NCBI GenBank assembly: GCA_937902565.1
Contig: CALFMX010000236.1
Coordinates: forward strand, 1 to 18,971
Length of the DNA stretch: 18,971 nt
Direction of reading: 5' to 3'
Origin: an uncultured Spirochaetales bacterium
GTDB lineage: Bacteria > Spirochaetota > Spirochaetia > Sphaerochaetales > Sphaerochaetaceae
In this document: in pieces, positions 6,208 through 14,103 of the stretch
Position numbering within the stretch: position 1 is the first letter of the stretch
Layout: each line of letters starts with the position of its first letter
Notes under the pieces: model-generated
The model's database searches: none
Seen by the model: only the letters and a program-made list of their open reading frames with translations
What the model was told of the DNA's origin: nothing
Program-made: the position numbers and the translations under genes

Positions 6208-7572
6208 TCAACCTTTATGCAGTGCGCACTTGAATGCATCCAAAGCCGCTTCCCGTACCATTTCAGACAACGAAGGATGAGCGATTATGAGATGCTCCCA
6301 ATCGTCCAACGTGAATTTCTTGGCAACAGCTGCACTAGCCAGTGAAATCAATTCAGGGGCATGTTCGCCGACAATCTGTACTCCTACTGTAGTCTTCTGC
6401 TGCTTGTCCATGATGACGTACACACTTCCTTTGGCTTCTTCGGCCAATGCCATACCATTGGCTTCATAGGAGAAGGTGCCTATAGCTGTTTCCACACCGG
6501 CCTGCTCAGGAGTCTTGCCTACTGCGGCGAAAGCCGGAATCGTGTAGACGCAACGCGGCATCACCGAGTCATCGTACGACTTCTTGGTGTCTTTAGCGAG
6601 GATGGTATCCACAACCGACTCGGCTTCTGCATACGCAGCATGGGCCAACTGGTAGCCACCGATTACATCGCCGATGGCATACACTCCATCAACACTGGTC
6701 TCGAGATACTGATCAACCTTGACAAGCTTTGAATCGGTGAGGACAACCTTTGAATCGGCAGTTATACAATCGGAATTGGGCTTTCTGCCCACCGCCATCA
6801 AAACTACTTCCGATTCAACGAAAACTTCCTTGCCGCCTACGGTGAAGATGGTTTTGCATACGCCGTCTTTCTTTTCAATCCGGTTTACCCGTGCAGAAAG
6901 ATGGAATGTGATACCATTCTTTTCCAAGGTCTTTGTCAACTGTTCTGTAGCTTTCGGCAATTCCCTTGGCAGAAGGGAATCCATCATCTCAATGACGGCA
7001 ACCTTGCTGCCAAACGAATTGAAAGCACTGGAAAGCTCAAGTCCGATAACCCCTCCCCCGATAACAACCAAACGTTTCGGGATTGTAGGGATGGACAATA
7101 ATTCAGTGGATGTGATGGTATGCTCGACCCCAGGAATGGGAATCATTGTCGGACGGGAACCAGATGCAATCACGATGTTCTCGGCTGCGTACTGTTTTCC
7201 GTTGCATTCAACCACTTTATTGGCCTTCAGAGTCGCTTCTCCCTTGATAATTGCCACTTTGTGATGCTTCAACAACCCATTTACACCGCCTACAAGCTTT
7301 TCCACCACTTTAGCCTTCTGGCGCTGGATCTCTCCGTAGTTGAACATACCGGCATCCTTATAGATTCCAGCTTCAGTCAACGTTCTGATTTTTTCTAGGT
7401 TGCCTGCCTTATCCAGCAGATATTTGGTAGGGATGCAGCCCACATTGAGACATGTTCCTCCAAAGGATTCTTTTTCAAATATTGCTACACGCATCGAAGC
7501 TTTTGCAGCCTTGATAGCACATGCATATCCACCGGGACCACCCCCGATTACAAGCAAATCATACGTATCCAT
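6208..7572 (-). CDS. lpdA: Dihydrolipoamide dehydrogenase (E3)
   Basis: The product is 454 aa. It has the FAD-binding LLVIGGGPGG (7-15), the redox disulfide GGTCLNVGCIP (C41, C46), the NAD-binding VVIGGGVIGLELSSAF, YAIGDVIGG, and the C-terminal dimer-interface pair H432/E437 in AHPSLSEMV. It reoxidises dihydrolipoamide on the E2 core, passing electrons to NAD. I chose the ATG at 7572, with AGGATGG just upstream; in-frame starts at 7581 and TTG 7593 are alternatives. It follows E2 closely and is the last subunit gene of the complex. A dedicated E3 inside the cluster implies that the complex is expressed as one inducible unit. Confidence 0.95.
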   Translation of the reverse strand: MDTYDLLVIGGGPGGYACAIKAAKASMRVAIFEKESFGGTCLNVGCIPTKYLLDKAGNLEKIRTLTEAGIYKDAGMFNYGEIQRQKAKVVEKLVGGVNGLLKHHKVAIIKGEATLKANKVVECNGKQYAAENIVIASGSRPTMIPIPGVEHTITSTELLSIPTIPKRLVVIGGGVIGLELSSAFNSFGSKVAVIEMMDSLLPRELPKATEQLTKTLEKNGITFHLSARVNRIEKKDGVCKTIFTVGGKEVFVESEVVLMAVGRKPNSDCITADSKVVLTDSKLVKVDQYLETSVDGVYAIGDVIGGYQLAHAAYAEAESVVDTILAKDTKKSYDDSVMPRCVYTIPAFAAVGKTPEQAGVETAIGTFSYEANGMALAEEAKGSVYVIMDKQQKTTVGVQIVGEHAPELISLASAAVAKKFTLDDWEHLIIAHPSLSEMVREAALDAFKCALHKG

Positions 7573-7585
7573 CACATCCATCCTA

Positions 7586-8791
7586 TTACGCAAACATCAT
7601 TACCGGATGTTCAAGTAGCGTCCGCAGTGCATCAAGTAATCTAGCGGCGTAGGCTCCATCGATTATTTTGTGGTCGAACGACCCGGTGATTGTCATCATC
7701 TCGACCGGCTTGAAGCTGCTGCCATCCCAGATGGGCTTCACTTCAATGCCTCCGATGGCAAAGATCGCGCTTTCAGGCGGATTCACAATTGCTGTGAAGT
7801 GATCGACACCATACATTCCCAGATTGGAAATTGTAACGCTGCCACTCCCCATCTCGTCTGCAAGCAAAGTACCTTTCCGTGCTTTATCGATAAATGCCTT
7901 GCTGGTTTTGGCGATATCTTGGATTGAAAGCATGTCGACATTCTTGATCACAGGTACAATCAATCCATCTTCAATTCCGACCGCCAGCCCTACGTTTGTA
8001 TGCTCATATACCCGAATCTCGTCATTTTCATATCGGGCATTCACCATCGGGAAATCCTTGGCGACAATCGAAAGAGCTTTGGCGATAATGTCGTTGTAGG
8101 AGACTTTGACTTGACGTAAGACTTCCATTTGCTTCTTTAAATCGATTACCTGACGCACATCGACAGAAACAGTCACCTGGAATGAAGGAATTGTGGATAC
8201 ACTCTCCATCATCCTGCGGGCGATTGTCTTTCTCATTCGTCCCATCGGCATGACTGTGTATCCACCTGCACTTTGCGGCTTGACTTTTGCAGCCGCCTCT
8301 ACATCGCGCCTTGTGATATACTCACCGTTTATCGGCTTGATTACTCCAACATCCACTCCCAGTTCCTTGGCCAACTGTTTGCTGTTGGGCATAGCAGGGA
8401 AGCTTGTTGCTTCAGAGGACAGCTTTATTTCATCCACTGTCCGCTTTATGATGGGTAAGAATCCATCGTCCGGTTCTTTCTGGGTGACTACCTGTTCTTG
8501 TACAGCCTCGGTTGTCCCGCTTTCAGAACTTCTGGAATAGGAAGCCGCATCCTTTGCATCACCGATAACGCAGACCACATCACCGCCCTCGACAGTCTCG
8601 CCCTCTTGAGCGAGGATGTCTATGACAACTCCTGTCGTAAAACTTTCGACAGGAAGGATTGCTTTATCGGTTTCAGCCTCTAACAAAACAGTGCCGCGCT
8701 CGACCTTGTCGCCTGGTTTGACTTTCCATTCGACAACCACCGCAGCATCGGTTGTTTGCCCGGCTTTAGGCATCAGAATTTCTTTAATCAT
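7586..8791 (-). CDS. 2-oxoacid (pyruvate/acetoin-type) dehydrogenase E2, dihydrolipoamide acyltransferase
   Basis: The product is 401 aa. It has one N-terminal lipoyl domain (1-78) with lipoyl-lysine K43 in AETDKAIL, a linker, a peripheral subunit-binding domain (about 132-170, KQLAKELGVDVGVIKPIN), and the catalytic acyltransferase domain (about 180-401) ending in DHKIIDG (H374, D378). It transfers the acyl group from lipoyl to CoA and forms the core of the complex. The subunit-binding domain starts MPNSKQLAKELG rather than the common SPLARKLA. The start is separated from the E1 beta stop by a single base (TGAGATG). E2 sequences of acetoin, pyruvate and branched-chain complexes overlap, so the acyl group is not fixed. 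Confidence 0.93.
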   Translation of the reverse strand: MIKEILMPKAGQTTDAAVVVEWKVKPGDKVERGTVLLEAETDKAILPVESFTTGVVIDILAQEGETVEGGDVVCVIGDAKDAASYSRSSESGTTEAVQEQVVTQKEPDDGFLPIIKRTVDEIKLSSEATSFPAMPNSKQLAKELGVDVGVIKPINGEYITRRDVEAAAKVKPQSAGGYTVMPMGRMRKTIARRMMESVSTIPSFQVTVSVDVRQVIDLKKQMEVLRQVKVSYNDIIAKALSIVAKDFPMVNARYENDEIRVYEHTNVGLAVGIEDGLIVPVIKNVDMLSIQDIAKTSKAFIDKARKGTLLADEMGSGSVTISNLGMYGVDHFTAIVNPPESAIFAIGGIEVKPIWDGSSFKPVEMMTITGSFDHKIIDGAYAARLLDALRTLLEHPVMMFA

Positions 8792-8792
8792 C

Positions 8793-9806
8793 TCACACCT
8801 TCATCAGTTTTCTTGCTTCCTCGACAATTCTCTCCTTCGAGGGAATCACATAATTCTCCAAGACAGGGGAGAAAGGAATGGGCGTATCATAGGTGGCTAC
8901 CCGAACGATCGGTGCATCAAGTAAGAAAATCTGGTTCTCAGCTATCCACGAACCAAGCTGGGCACCCCAACCGCAGTTGTAGTTGTCTTCATGAACAATC
9001 ATCAATCTTCCGGTTTTCTTCAAGGAATTCACCACCGTCTCGTAATCGAACGGAACCAAGGTCCTCGGGTCGATAACTTCACAGCTGATACCTTCCTGTT
9101 CAAGGATCTGGGCTGCTTCAAGGGCTTTATAATTCATCAGGAGGTTTGCAACGATGGTAATATCCTTACCTTCGCGGCGTACGGCCGCTTTACCAAATTC
9201 AATTGTATAATCTTCTTCTGGAACTTCTCCGATGGTTGAGATTGCATCCTTCTCCTTGCGTTTGCCGCCATAGAGAAGCTTGTGCTCAAATACAAGAACC
9301 GGGTTGTCGTCCCTGATAGCCTGCTTCATCAATCCCTTTGCGTCATAAGCCGTAGAGGGGCAGATTACTTTCAGACCGGGCACGTGAGTGAAGAAACCCT
9401 CCAGGCTCTGTGCGTGCTGGGCTCCGCGATTGCTTGCTCCACAGGGAGCACGCATGACCATCGGTACATGAACCTTTCCACCTGACATGTAGCACATCTT
9501 TGCAGCCTGATTCACCAATTGGTCCATCATGCAAAACAGGAAGTCACCATATTGCAGGTCGGCAACCGGGCGCATGCCCATCATGGCTGAACCAACGCAG
9601 ACACCTGCCAACATGATTTCAGAAATCGGGGTATTAAGTACTCTTTCATACCCGAACTCCTCACCCAATCCCTTGGTAACGGTGAATGCACCACCCATAC
9701 CACCGGGGATATCCACATCCTCGCCAAGGCAGAATACGAGAGGATCGCGCCTCATTTCCTCAGCGATTGCGCTTTTCAAAGCATCAGCAATAGATAACAA
9801 GGCCAT
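8793..9806 (-). CDS. 2-oxoacid/acetoin dehydrogenase E1 component, beta subunit
   Basis: The product is 337 aa, standard for E1 beta. Typical blocks are VFCLGEDVDIPGGMGGAFTVTKGL, NTPISEIMLAGVCVGSAMMGMRPVADLQYGDF, KVHVPMVMRAPCG, AQSLEGFFTHVPGLKVICPS and C-terminal VIDPRTLVPFD with HEDN. It pairs with the alpha subunit to form the alpha2beta2 thiamine-diphosphate decarboxylase. The AcoB/PdhB-type segment R-P-V-A-D-L-Q-Y is closest to acetoin and pyruvate enzymes. It starts 2 nt after the E1 alpha stop, with GGGAGGG 9 nt upstream of the ATG, so it is translationally linked to alpha. Confidence 0.93.
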   Translation of the reverse strand: MALLSIADALKSAIAEEMRRDPLVFCLGEDVDIPGGMGGAFTVTKGLGEEFGYERVLNTPISEIMLAGVCVGSAMMGMRPVADLQYGDFLFCMMDQLVNQAAKMCYMSGGKVHVPMVMRAPCGASNRGAQHAQSLEGFFTHVPGLKVICPSTAYDAKGLMKQAIRDDNPVLVFEHKLLYGGKRKEKDAISTIGEVPEEDYTIEFGKAAVRREGKDITIVANLLMNYKALEAAQILEQEGISCEVIDPRTLVPFDYETVVNSLKKTGRLMIVHEDNYNCGWGAQLGSWIAENQIFLLDAPIVRVATYDTPIPFSPVLENYVIPSKERIVEEARKLMKV

Positions 9807-9808
9807 TA

Positions 9809-10786
9809 TTATTTACCCTCCCAATACACATCTGTAAGTGCGCTTTCAATCTGGGGAAACGGAGCGTTCTGCGCATACTCAACAGCCTGATCAACATCCG
9901 ACTCAATCGACTTCTCAATAGTCTGCAATTCTTCTTCCGCAACCAGTTTTTGAGAGAGTAGGTACGAACGGAAATTCTTGACTGGATCGCGATCGAACCA
10001 AGCTTTTTCTTCTTCCTTCGGGCGGTACTGGCACGCATCATTTCTGGAATGTCCACCATGACGGTAGGTCTTGAGCTCAATGACAGTCGGACCTTCTCCT
10101 GTTCGAGCCCGCGCGATAGCCCTGGTTGCAGCTTCATTGACTTTCAGCACATCATTGCCGTCGACAACCTCCGCGGGGATATCGTATGCAATAGCCCTGT
10201 CTGCAGCCGGATTCGGCTTGTTGCAGGTTAAAGCGATACTTGTCGTGGCACTATAGAGATTGTTCTCGCACACATAAATCACTGGAAGTTTCCAAATGGC
10301 AGCAGCATTCAAAGATTCGTGGAATGCTCCTTCATTCGTTGCACCGTCGCCAAAGAAACAGACGATGACGTTATCTTTTTTCATCATCTTGAATGCGAGG
10401 GCAACTCCTGCACTGATAGGCATATTTCCACCAACGATGGCATTGGCAACAAGTGCGCCCACTTCCATATCGCCGGTGTGCATTGCACCACCCTTTCCAC
10501 GGCAACATCCATCTTCCTTGCCGAACATTTCACACATCATACTAGTCAGGGTGACACCCTTAGCGAGGTCGTGACCGGCCGGACGGTGGGTTGATGCCAT
10601 ATAATCGTCCTTCCTCAAGTCGTACAACATGCCAACCGCACATGCTTCTTGGCCTGTGCTTTGATGAATTGTTCCCGGCATGATTCCTTCCAGAAACAGA
10701 TAGTAGATCCGCTCTTCATACTTACGGATCAAATACATCTGCCGATACATGCCGAGCATTCTTTCCTTTTCAGGTAACTTGCTCAT
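9809..10786 (-). CDS. 2-oxoacid/acetoin dehydrogenase E1 component, alpha subunit
   Basis: The product is 325 aa. The thiamine-diphosphate motif runs from GDG (146-148) to NN (175-176), within FFGDGATNEGAFHESLN and WKLPVIYVCENN. STHRPAGHDLAKG (65-77) and the loop TYRHGGHSRNDACQYR are also typical. The overall pattern (IRKYEERIYYLFLEG, TGQEACAVG, GKGGAMH, NAIVGGNMPISAG) resembles AcoA/PdhA of the alpha2beta2 class. It would decarboxylate a 2-oxo acid or cleave acetoin. The start is ATG at 10786, preceded by AGGCGGG. The frame stays open up to 10909, but that stretch contains the promoter and palindromes, so it is not coding. First gene of its unit. Confidence 0.93.
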   Translation of the reverse strand: MSKLPEKERMLGMYRQMYLIRKYEERIYYLFLEGIMPGTIHQSTGQEACAVGMLYDLRKDDYMASTHRPAGHDLAKGVTLTSMMCEMFGKEDGCCRGKGGAMHTGDMEVGALVANAIVGGNMPISAGVALAFKMMKKDNVIVCFFGDGATNEGAFHESLNAAAIWKLPVIYVCENNLYSATTSIALTCNKPNPAADRAIAYDIPAEVVDGNDVLKVNEAATRAIARARTGEGPTVIELKTYRHGGHSRNDACQYRPKEEEKAWFDRDPVKNFRSYLLSQKLVAEEELQTIEKSIESDVDQAVEYAQNAPFPQIESALTDVYWEGK

Positions 10787-10803
10787 ATTTCCCGCCTTTG
10801 CCT

Positions 10804-10813
10804 TGTAATTACA
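10804..10813. promoter_or_regulatory. TGTAATTACA palindrome, leader copy of the E1 alpha unit
   Basis: A perfect 10-bp palindrome lies 17 bp before the E1 alpha ATG, at about +66 from the predicted start point. It shares the 13-mer CTTGTAATTACAT with the leader copy at 18589-18598. Confidence 0.7.
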
Positions 10814-10840
10814 TACTCTCTTACAATTGATATTTTCGCT

Positions 10841-10865
10841 AATATTACAAATTTTTTGTAATATT
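10841..10865. repeat. 25-bp palindrome in the E1 alpha leader
   Basis: AATATTACAAA (10841-10851) and TTTGTAATATT (10855-10865) are exact 11-bp inverted arms around three T. It spans about +9 to +33 of the predicted transcript. It contains the half-sites ATTACA and TGTAAT in the opposite order to TGTAATTACA, so it may be a further operator or an AU-rich leader hairpin. Confidence 0.65.
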
Positions 10866-10880
10866 CCTAGTTCTTGCTTC

Positions 10881-10909
10881 ATATAAACACTATTTACGCA
10901 CTCTGTCAA
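10881..10909 (-). promoter_or_regulatory. Promoter of the E1 alpha-to-SDR operon
   Basis: On the minus strand a perfect TTGACA (10909-10904) is followed by 17 bp and TTATAT (10886-10881). The inferred start point is near 10874, giving a leader of about 88 nt. The surrounding 10787-11061 gap holds no gene I can support; its left half is this promoter and its palindromes, its right half (10945-11061) shows nothing clear, and no good terminator for the upstream unit. Confidence 0.75.
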
Positions 10910-10932
10910 GCATTTCTTTCATGATTATTGTA

Positions 10933-10942
10933 TGTAATTACA
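10933..10942. promoter_or_regulatory. TGTAATTACA palindrome upstream of the E1 alpha promoter
   Basis: A perfect palindrome lies exactly 23 bp upstream of the -35 box, with its centre near -63.5. It shares the 13-mer TGTAATTACATTC with the copy at 18727-18736, which lies at the same distance from its own promoter. Confidence 0.75.
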
Positions 10943-11061
10943 TTCTCACTTGCTTACTTTGTTTACGTATTCACTCTGTACCACTTAACAACCGCTTGCA
11001 TTGAAAGGCCTCGTGTTTTCAGGGCATTCCAAGTATGGTACGAAATCTTCCTACCTGTCGC

Positions 11062-11892
11062 TCAACGATTTGCAAAATCCCCGACTACACGCCTGGGAAC
11101 AATGCTATGCACCTTTGCATCGACTTTCCCATCCGGCCATACATCAGCTTCCATGAACCATCCCGGTGCATGCGTGCGGTCCGGATGAGCAGCTGATAAT
11201 GGAGGATTTACCATAAAGGTTCCCTTGGCAGAGACTCTGAAGCTCCACCAATGCTGGTGACCGGCAGCATGGAAGAGAAAATCCTTTCCGTTCTCCAAAA
11301 TGTTCCGTACCTCTTCACAGTTGGAGACTTTCATCAAAGGCACCGTCTCCTTTGGAATGAGGAAGTTTCGTTGGATTTCGTGATGATTCAGGGGATGGTG
11401 ACTGAAAACCATTTTTGGCAGGTCGTCATTATTCATTTCTTCTTCGAGCCAAGCAAGTTGCCGGGAAGACACCGCCCCTCCGACACCTTCAAGCATGGGA
11501 TCGAGAGAATCAAAAAAGATACACTTGTATCCCTTGAAGAGGCGCACATAGGGAAGCTGAGGATTATGCAGGACGTTTGCAAGTTCGGATTTCCCGACAT
11601 TCACAAAGTCGTGGTTCCCATCAACATGAAACACCGGGCAGTGTACCCTACTGTCGATGTTTTCATACACCCACCGGGTATTGGCCACATCCGTATCTGC
11701 ATCAACATCAATGATGCGATCACCAAGCTCAACAATGAGATCAGGCTTGAGTTCATTATTTACAATATCGACAAAACGGTCGACAAGTTCCGGAATTTCT
11801 TCATTCGGAGTATATTTCCATATGCAATTACTCCAATCTTGATTAGGTGAATAATGAATATCCGAAATACATACAATTTTGATTTTTTCCAT
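11062..11892 (-). CDS. Calcineurin-like (class III, GpdQ/CpdA-type) metallophosphoesterase
   Basis: The product is 276 aa. The two-metal signature is complete: DIH (D11, H13), GD (D58 in VELGDRI), GNHD (92-95), SHH (H165 region, MVFSHHP) and GHQH (H212, H214). The arrangement matches class III cyclic-nucleotide/glycerophosphodiester phosphodiesterases such as CpdA and GpdQ. No signal peptide, so it should be cytoplasmic. The chosen start has AAGGA 8 nt upstream and gives the normal MEKIKIVCISDIH opening; an in-frame ATG at 11919 overlaps the upstream gene by 8 bp and is the alternative. It is the last of four phosphoesterase genes behind an ABC importer, which favours a nutrient phosphodiester over a signalling nucleotide. 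Confidence 0.87.
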   Translation of the reverse strand: MEKIKIVCISDIHYSPNQDWSNCIWKYTPNEEIPELVDRFVDIVNNELKPDLIVELGDRIIDVDADTDVANTRWVYENIDSRVHCPVFHVDGNHDFVNVGKSELANVLHNPQLPYVRLFKGYKCIFFDSLDPMLEGVGGAVSSRQLAWLEEEMNNDDLPKMVFSHHPLNHHEIQRNFLIPKETVPLMKVSNCEEVRNILENGKDFLFHAAGHQHWWSFRVSAKGTFMVNPPLSAAHPDRTHAPGWFMEADVWPDGKVDAKVHSIVPRRVVGDFANR

Positions 11893-11911
11893 TACAGCCA
11901 TCCTTAAGCAA

Positions 11912-12748
11912 TCAGTCATGCAACCCCTTTCCTCTCACATAAGAAAGCATTTTTTTGGGATCATCAGCCATAAGTATCCGGCTGCCATACGATATTGCAT
12001 CGTCATATGCTTGCATGTCTTTGTAAAACGATATGGTAAGCGGCATGATGCCTGCCTCTAGAAGGGAGCTGTACCATTCAGATGGGCAGGGCACGGTAGT
12101 ACGCTTTAGCAATGATCCATCGTCTTTACGCGTCCAGTTCAATAAGCAGGCTACATCACAGATGTCCCAGGGATTAGTTTCCATACTTCCCATGATGTGC
12201 CATGGGTAAAAGCCATGATAGTGAAAGGAATCCCCATGCATGCTATACACACGCTCGAGGACTTTGCCTGTGAACGAGTTAATCCAGGTCCTTTGGCCAA
12301 GTCCGTATCTGGCAAGCATGGCAGCGGTCTTCTCAGCACAAGCGAAGACTAAGTCTTCACCCGCTTCGGATGGTTTATCCTTTATCTCAATGTTGAGCAT
12401 CAAGTCAGGATGCTCAGAGGCCAATTCCAGCAACTCCTCAAGCAACGCAACAGGCTCAAAGGATGGCGCGTCAAAATCATCCGCAGGCACTGCACGTACT
12501 GCCGTATTCATCGAACGAATTTCCCTGTAGGTATGGTCTTGCATCCGACCAGAGCCATCAGTCTGATCCGCCAAGTCAAGATTGTGCATAAGGAACAGGT
12601 GCCCGTCCTTCGAGATGCGGACATCAGTTTCAATCATATCCACACCTAGGTGGATTGCATGCCTGAAGGCGCTCATGGTATTTTCCATACCATGAACGCA
12701 CCCTCCCCTGTGTGCACAGACCGCTACCTGGTTCTTGCAGCTAAACAT
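11912..12748 (-). CDS. Glycerophosphodiester phosphodiesterase family protein (GDPD)
   Basis: The product is 278 aa, a cytoplasmic UgpQ-like TIM barrel without a signal peptide. Visible are AHRGG (H13, R14), ENTMSAF (E22), MIETDVRISKDGHLFLMH (E40, D42, catalytic H55) and LNIEIKD (E121, K123). The family hydrolyses glycerophosphodiesters to glycerol 3-phosphate and an alcohol. The usual His-Asp after the second strand is His-Asn here (H55-N56), and the C-terminal third diverges from the common pattern, so the leaving group or substrate may differ. The ATG follows the upstream stop by 3 nt (TGATTGATG) with AGGGG 7 nt away. Context beside a Ugp-like importer strongly supports phosphodiester breakdown. 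Confidence 0.9.
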   Translation of the reverse strand: MFSCKNQVAVCAHRGGCVHGMENTMSAFRHAIHLGVDMIETDVRISKDGHLFLMHNLDLADQTDGSGRMQDHTYREIRSMNTAVRAVPADDFDAPSFEPVALLEELLELASEHPDLMLNIEIKDKPSEAGEDLVFACAEKTAAMLARYGLGQRTWINSFTGKVLERVYSMHGDSFHYHGFYPWHIMGSMETNPWDICDVACLLNWTRKDDGSLLKRTTVPCPSEWYSSLLEAGIMPLTISFYKDMQAYDDAISYGSRILMADDPKKMLSYVRGKGLHD

Positions 12749-12751
12749 CAA

Positions 12752-14077
12752 TCAACCCCTTTGCAGCAGCTCCTCGATGACTTTCCCCTGGGCCTGAGGC
12801 ATCTCTAGTCCCAATAGCTTCGCGAAAGTCAGTGTTACATCAATAATTGGTCTGCGCTCAACAATTACATTCTTTTTAAAATCAGGACCAATGGCATTGA
12901 ATACCGGCTGGGGGCCGAGATCCGGGTTGTAGCCATGTGTAGCACGGCCGAACCGGTAATCAGTCGTATCGTAATTCTTAATGACAGGCCGCAGGCAATC
13001 ATCGCTGAACGATGTATAACCATCACTTTCAAGAACAAATGAGAAGTCTCCGTCCAATTGTTCACGCTCATTTATCTCGGCGGTTGTCAGCACCTCATTG
13101 AATCCGTACACACCCTCTTGGGCCATCTCTTTGAGAAGATTATAGACTGCATCATACGTTTTTTTATCGGAAGGATCCTTGAGATGTACCAAATCAGACA
13201 TGGCATCCGAGAGACAGAATGCTTTCCAATCGATGACGTTGCCCTGATCATCGGTGGTGATGAAACCATGGTCTCTCAGATAGACATTCGGCTTTATGAT
13301 ACGCTTGGTCTCCAACTGTCCGTGGTCGCTTATAACCGCAATATTGGTCTGTTCATAAACTCCGGCTTGTTTCAACGCATCAATCAGGAGCCCAAACTGT
13401 TCATCCACAAACTCGATGGCCTCGTCCGTCTTATTGTTGAATACTCCATACTTATGCCGCGTTCCATCCATTATGCCATCGTGTACAAACATGACCTCGG
13501 GAGCATACTGGGCAATTATGTCACAGGCGCAAGCAATAAGGAAATTGTCGATATACGGCTGAATCATGAAATTGGCTCTACCGGTTTTGTAATGGCTTTC
13601 CGGGAGCAGTCCTTCATGTTTGAGCGCAATCTGTATGACTTCCTCACTGGAACCCGCACGTCTAAATGAAGATTCAAGCGTATCGTCTGCATGTGGCATC
13701 CAGTATTCGTTGAGCAAATAGTCGATATCGGGATGGTTCCCTGTTACCGGCCAAAATACTGCACCAGTGCTATAACCGGCACGTTTGGCAAGGGTAAACA
13801 AATCTTCCACTTTCACATGCCTGTGGTCCCACAACCAGTTCTGCTCTTTATCCGCAGTAGTGAATTCAAAATTGCTTACTATCCCATGCTTATTGGGATA
13901 GCAGCCCGTGGCGATGCTTGTATGGGCTGGATATGTGATCGACGGATAGACTGTCCGTACATGGGTGATTTGGCAGCTGTCCTTCATCACCGAGCCGAAG
14001 TTCGGCATCTTCATGAGTTTATCGACATCTTCCCGTACCATTGCATCGACCGAAAATACTAATAATCTTTGCATCAT
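12752..14077 (-). CDS. Nucleotide pyrophosphatase/phosphodiesterase (NPP) family, alkaline phosphatase superfamily
   Basis: The product is 441 aa. It begins with the metal ligand D11 (LLVFSVDAM). The NPP nucleophile block is YPSITYPAHTSIATGCYP, with T48 as nucleophile, then NKHGIVSN. Further ligands are D204 and H208 (MDGTRHKYG), D251-H252 (ISDHGQ) and the late THGYNP histidine. This set defines a two-zinc phosphodiesterase rather than a phosphomonoesterase. There is no signal peptide, unlike many NPPs, so it should act in the cytoplasm on imported material. Glycerophosphocholine-type diesters, nucleotide sugars or phosphonates are all possible. I chose ATG 14077 (AAGGA 5 nt away); ATG 14074 is equally plausible. 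Confidence 0.88.
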   Translation of the reverse strand: MMQRLLVFSVDAMVREDVDKLMKMPNFGSVMKDSCQITHVRTVYPSITYPAHTSIATGCYPNKHGIVSNFEFTTADKEQNWLWDHRHVKVEDLFTLAKRAGYSTGAVFWPVTGNHPDIDYLLNEYWMPHADDTLESSFRRAGSSEEVIQIALKHEGLLPESHYKTGRANFMIQPYIDNFLIACACDIIAQYAPEVMFVHDGIMDGTRHKYGVFNNKTDEAIEFVDEQFGLLIDALKQAGVYEQTNIAVISDHGQLETKRIIKPNVYLRDHGFITTDDQGNVIDWKAFCLSDAMSDLVHLKDPSDKKTYDAVYNLLKEMAQEGVYGFNEVLTTAEINEREQLDGDFSFVLESDGYTSFSDDCLRPVIKNYDTTDYRFGRATHGYNPDLGPQPVFNAIGPDFKKNVIVERRPIIDVTLTFAKLLGLEMPQAQGKVIEELLQRG

Positions 14078-14103
14078 ATCTGTCCTTTGATGTACCAAAT
14101 ATT

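Noticed and set aside
10787..10909. 41-codon N-terminal extension of E1 alpha
   Set aside because: It begins at the TTG of the TTGACA box and encodes the promoter, the 25-bp palindrome and a TGTAATTACA site; family proteins start near MSKLPEKERML.
12855..12872. AATTACATTC near-match to the shared palindrome
   Set aside because: It is inside the NPP coding region, lacks the left half-site and has no promoter near it.
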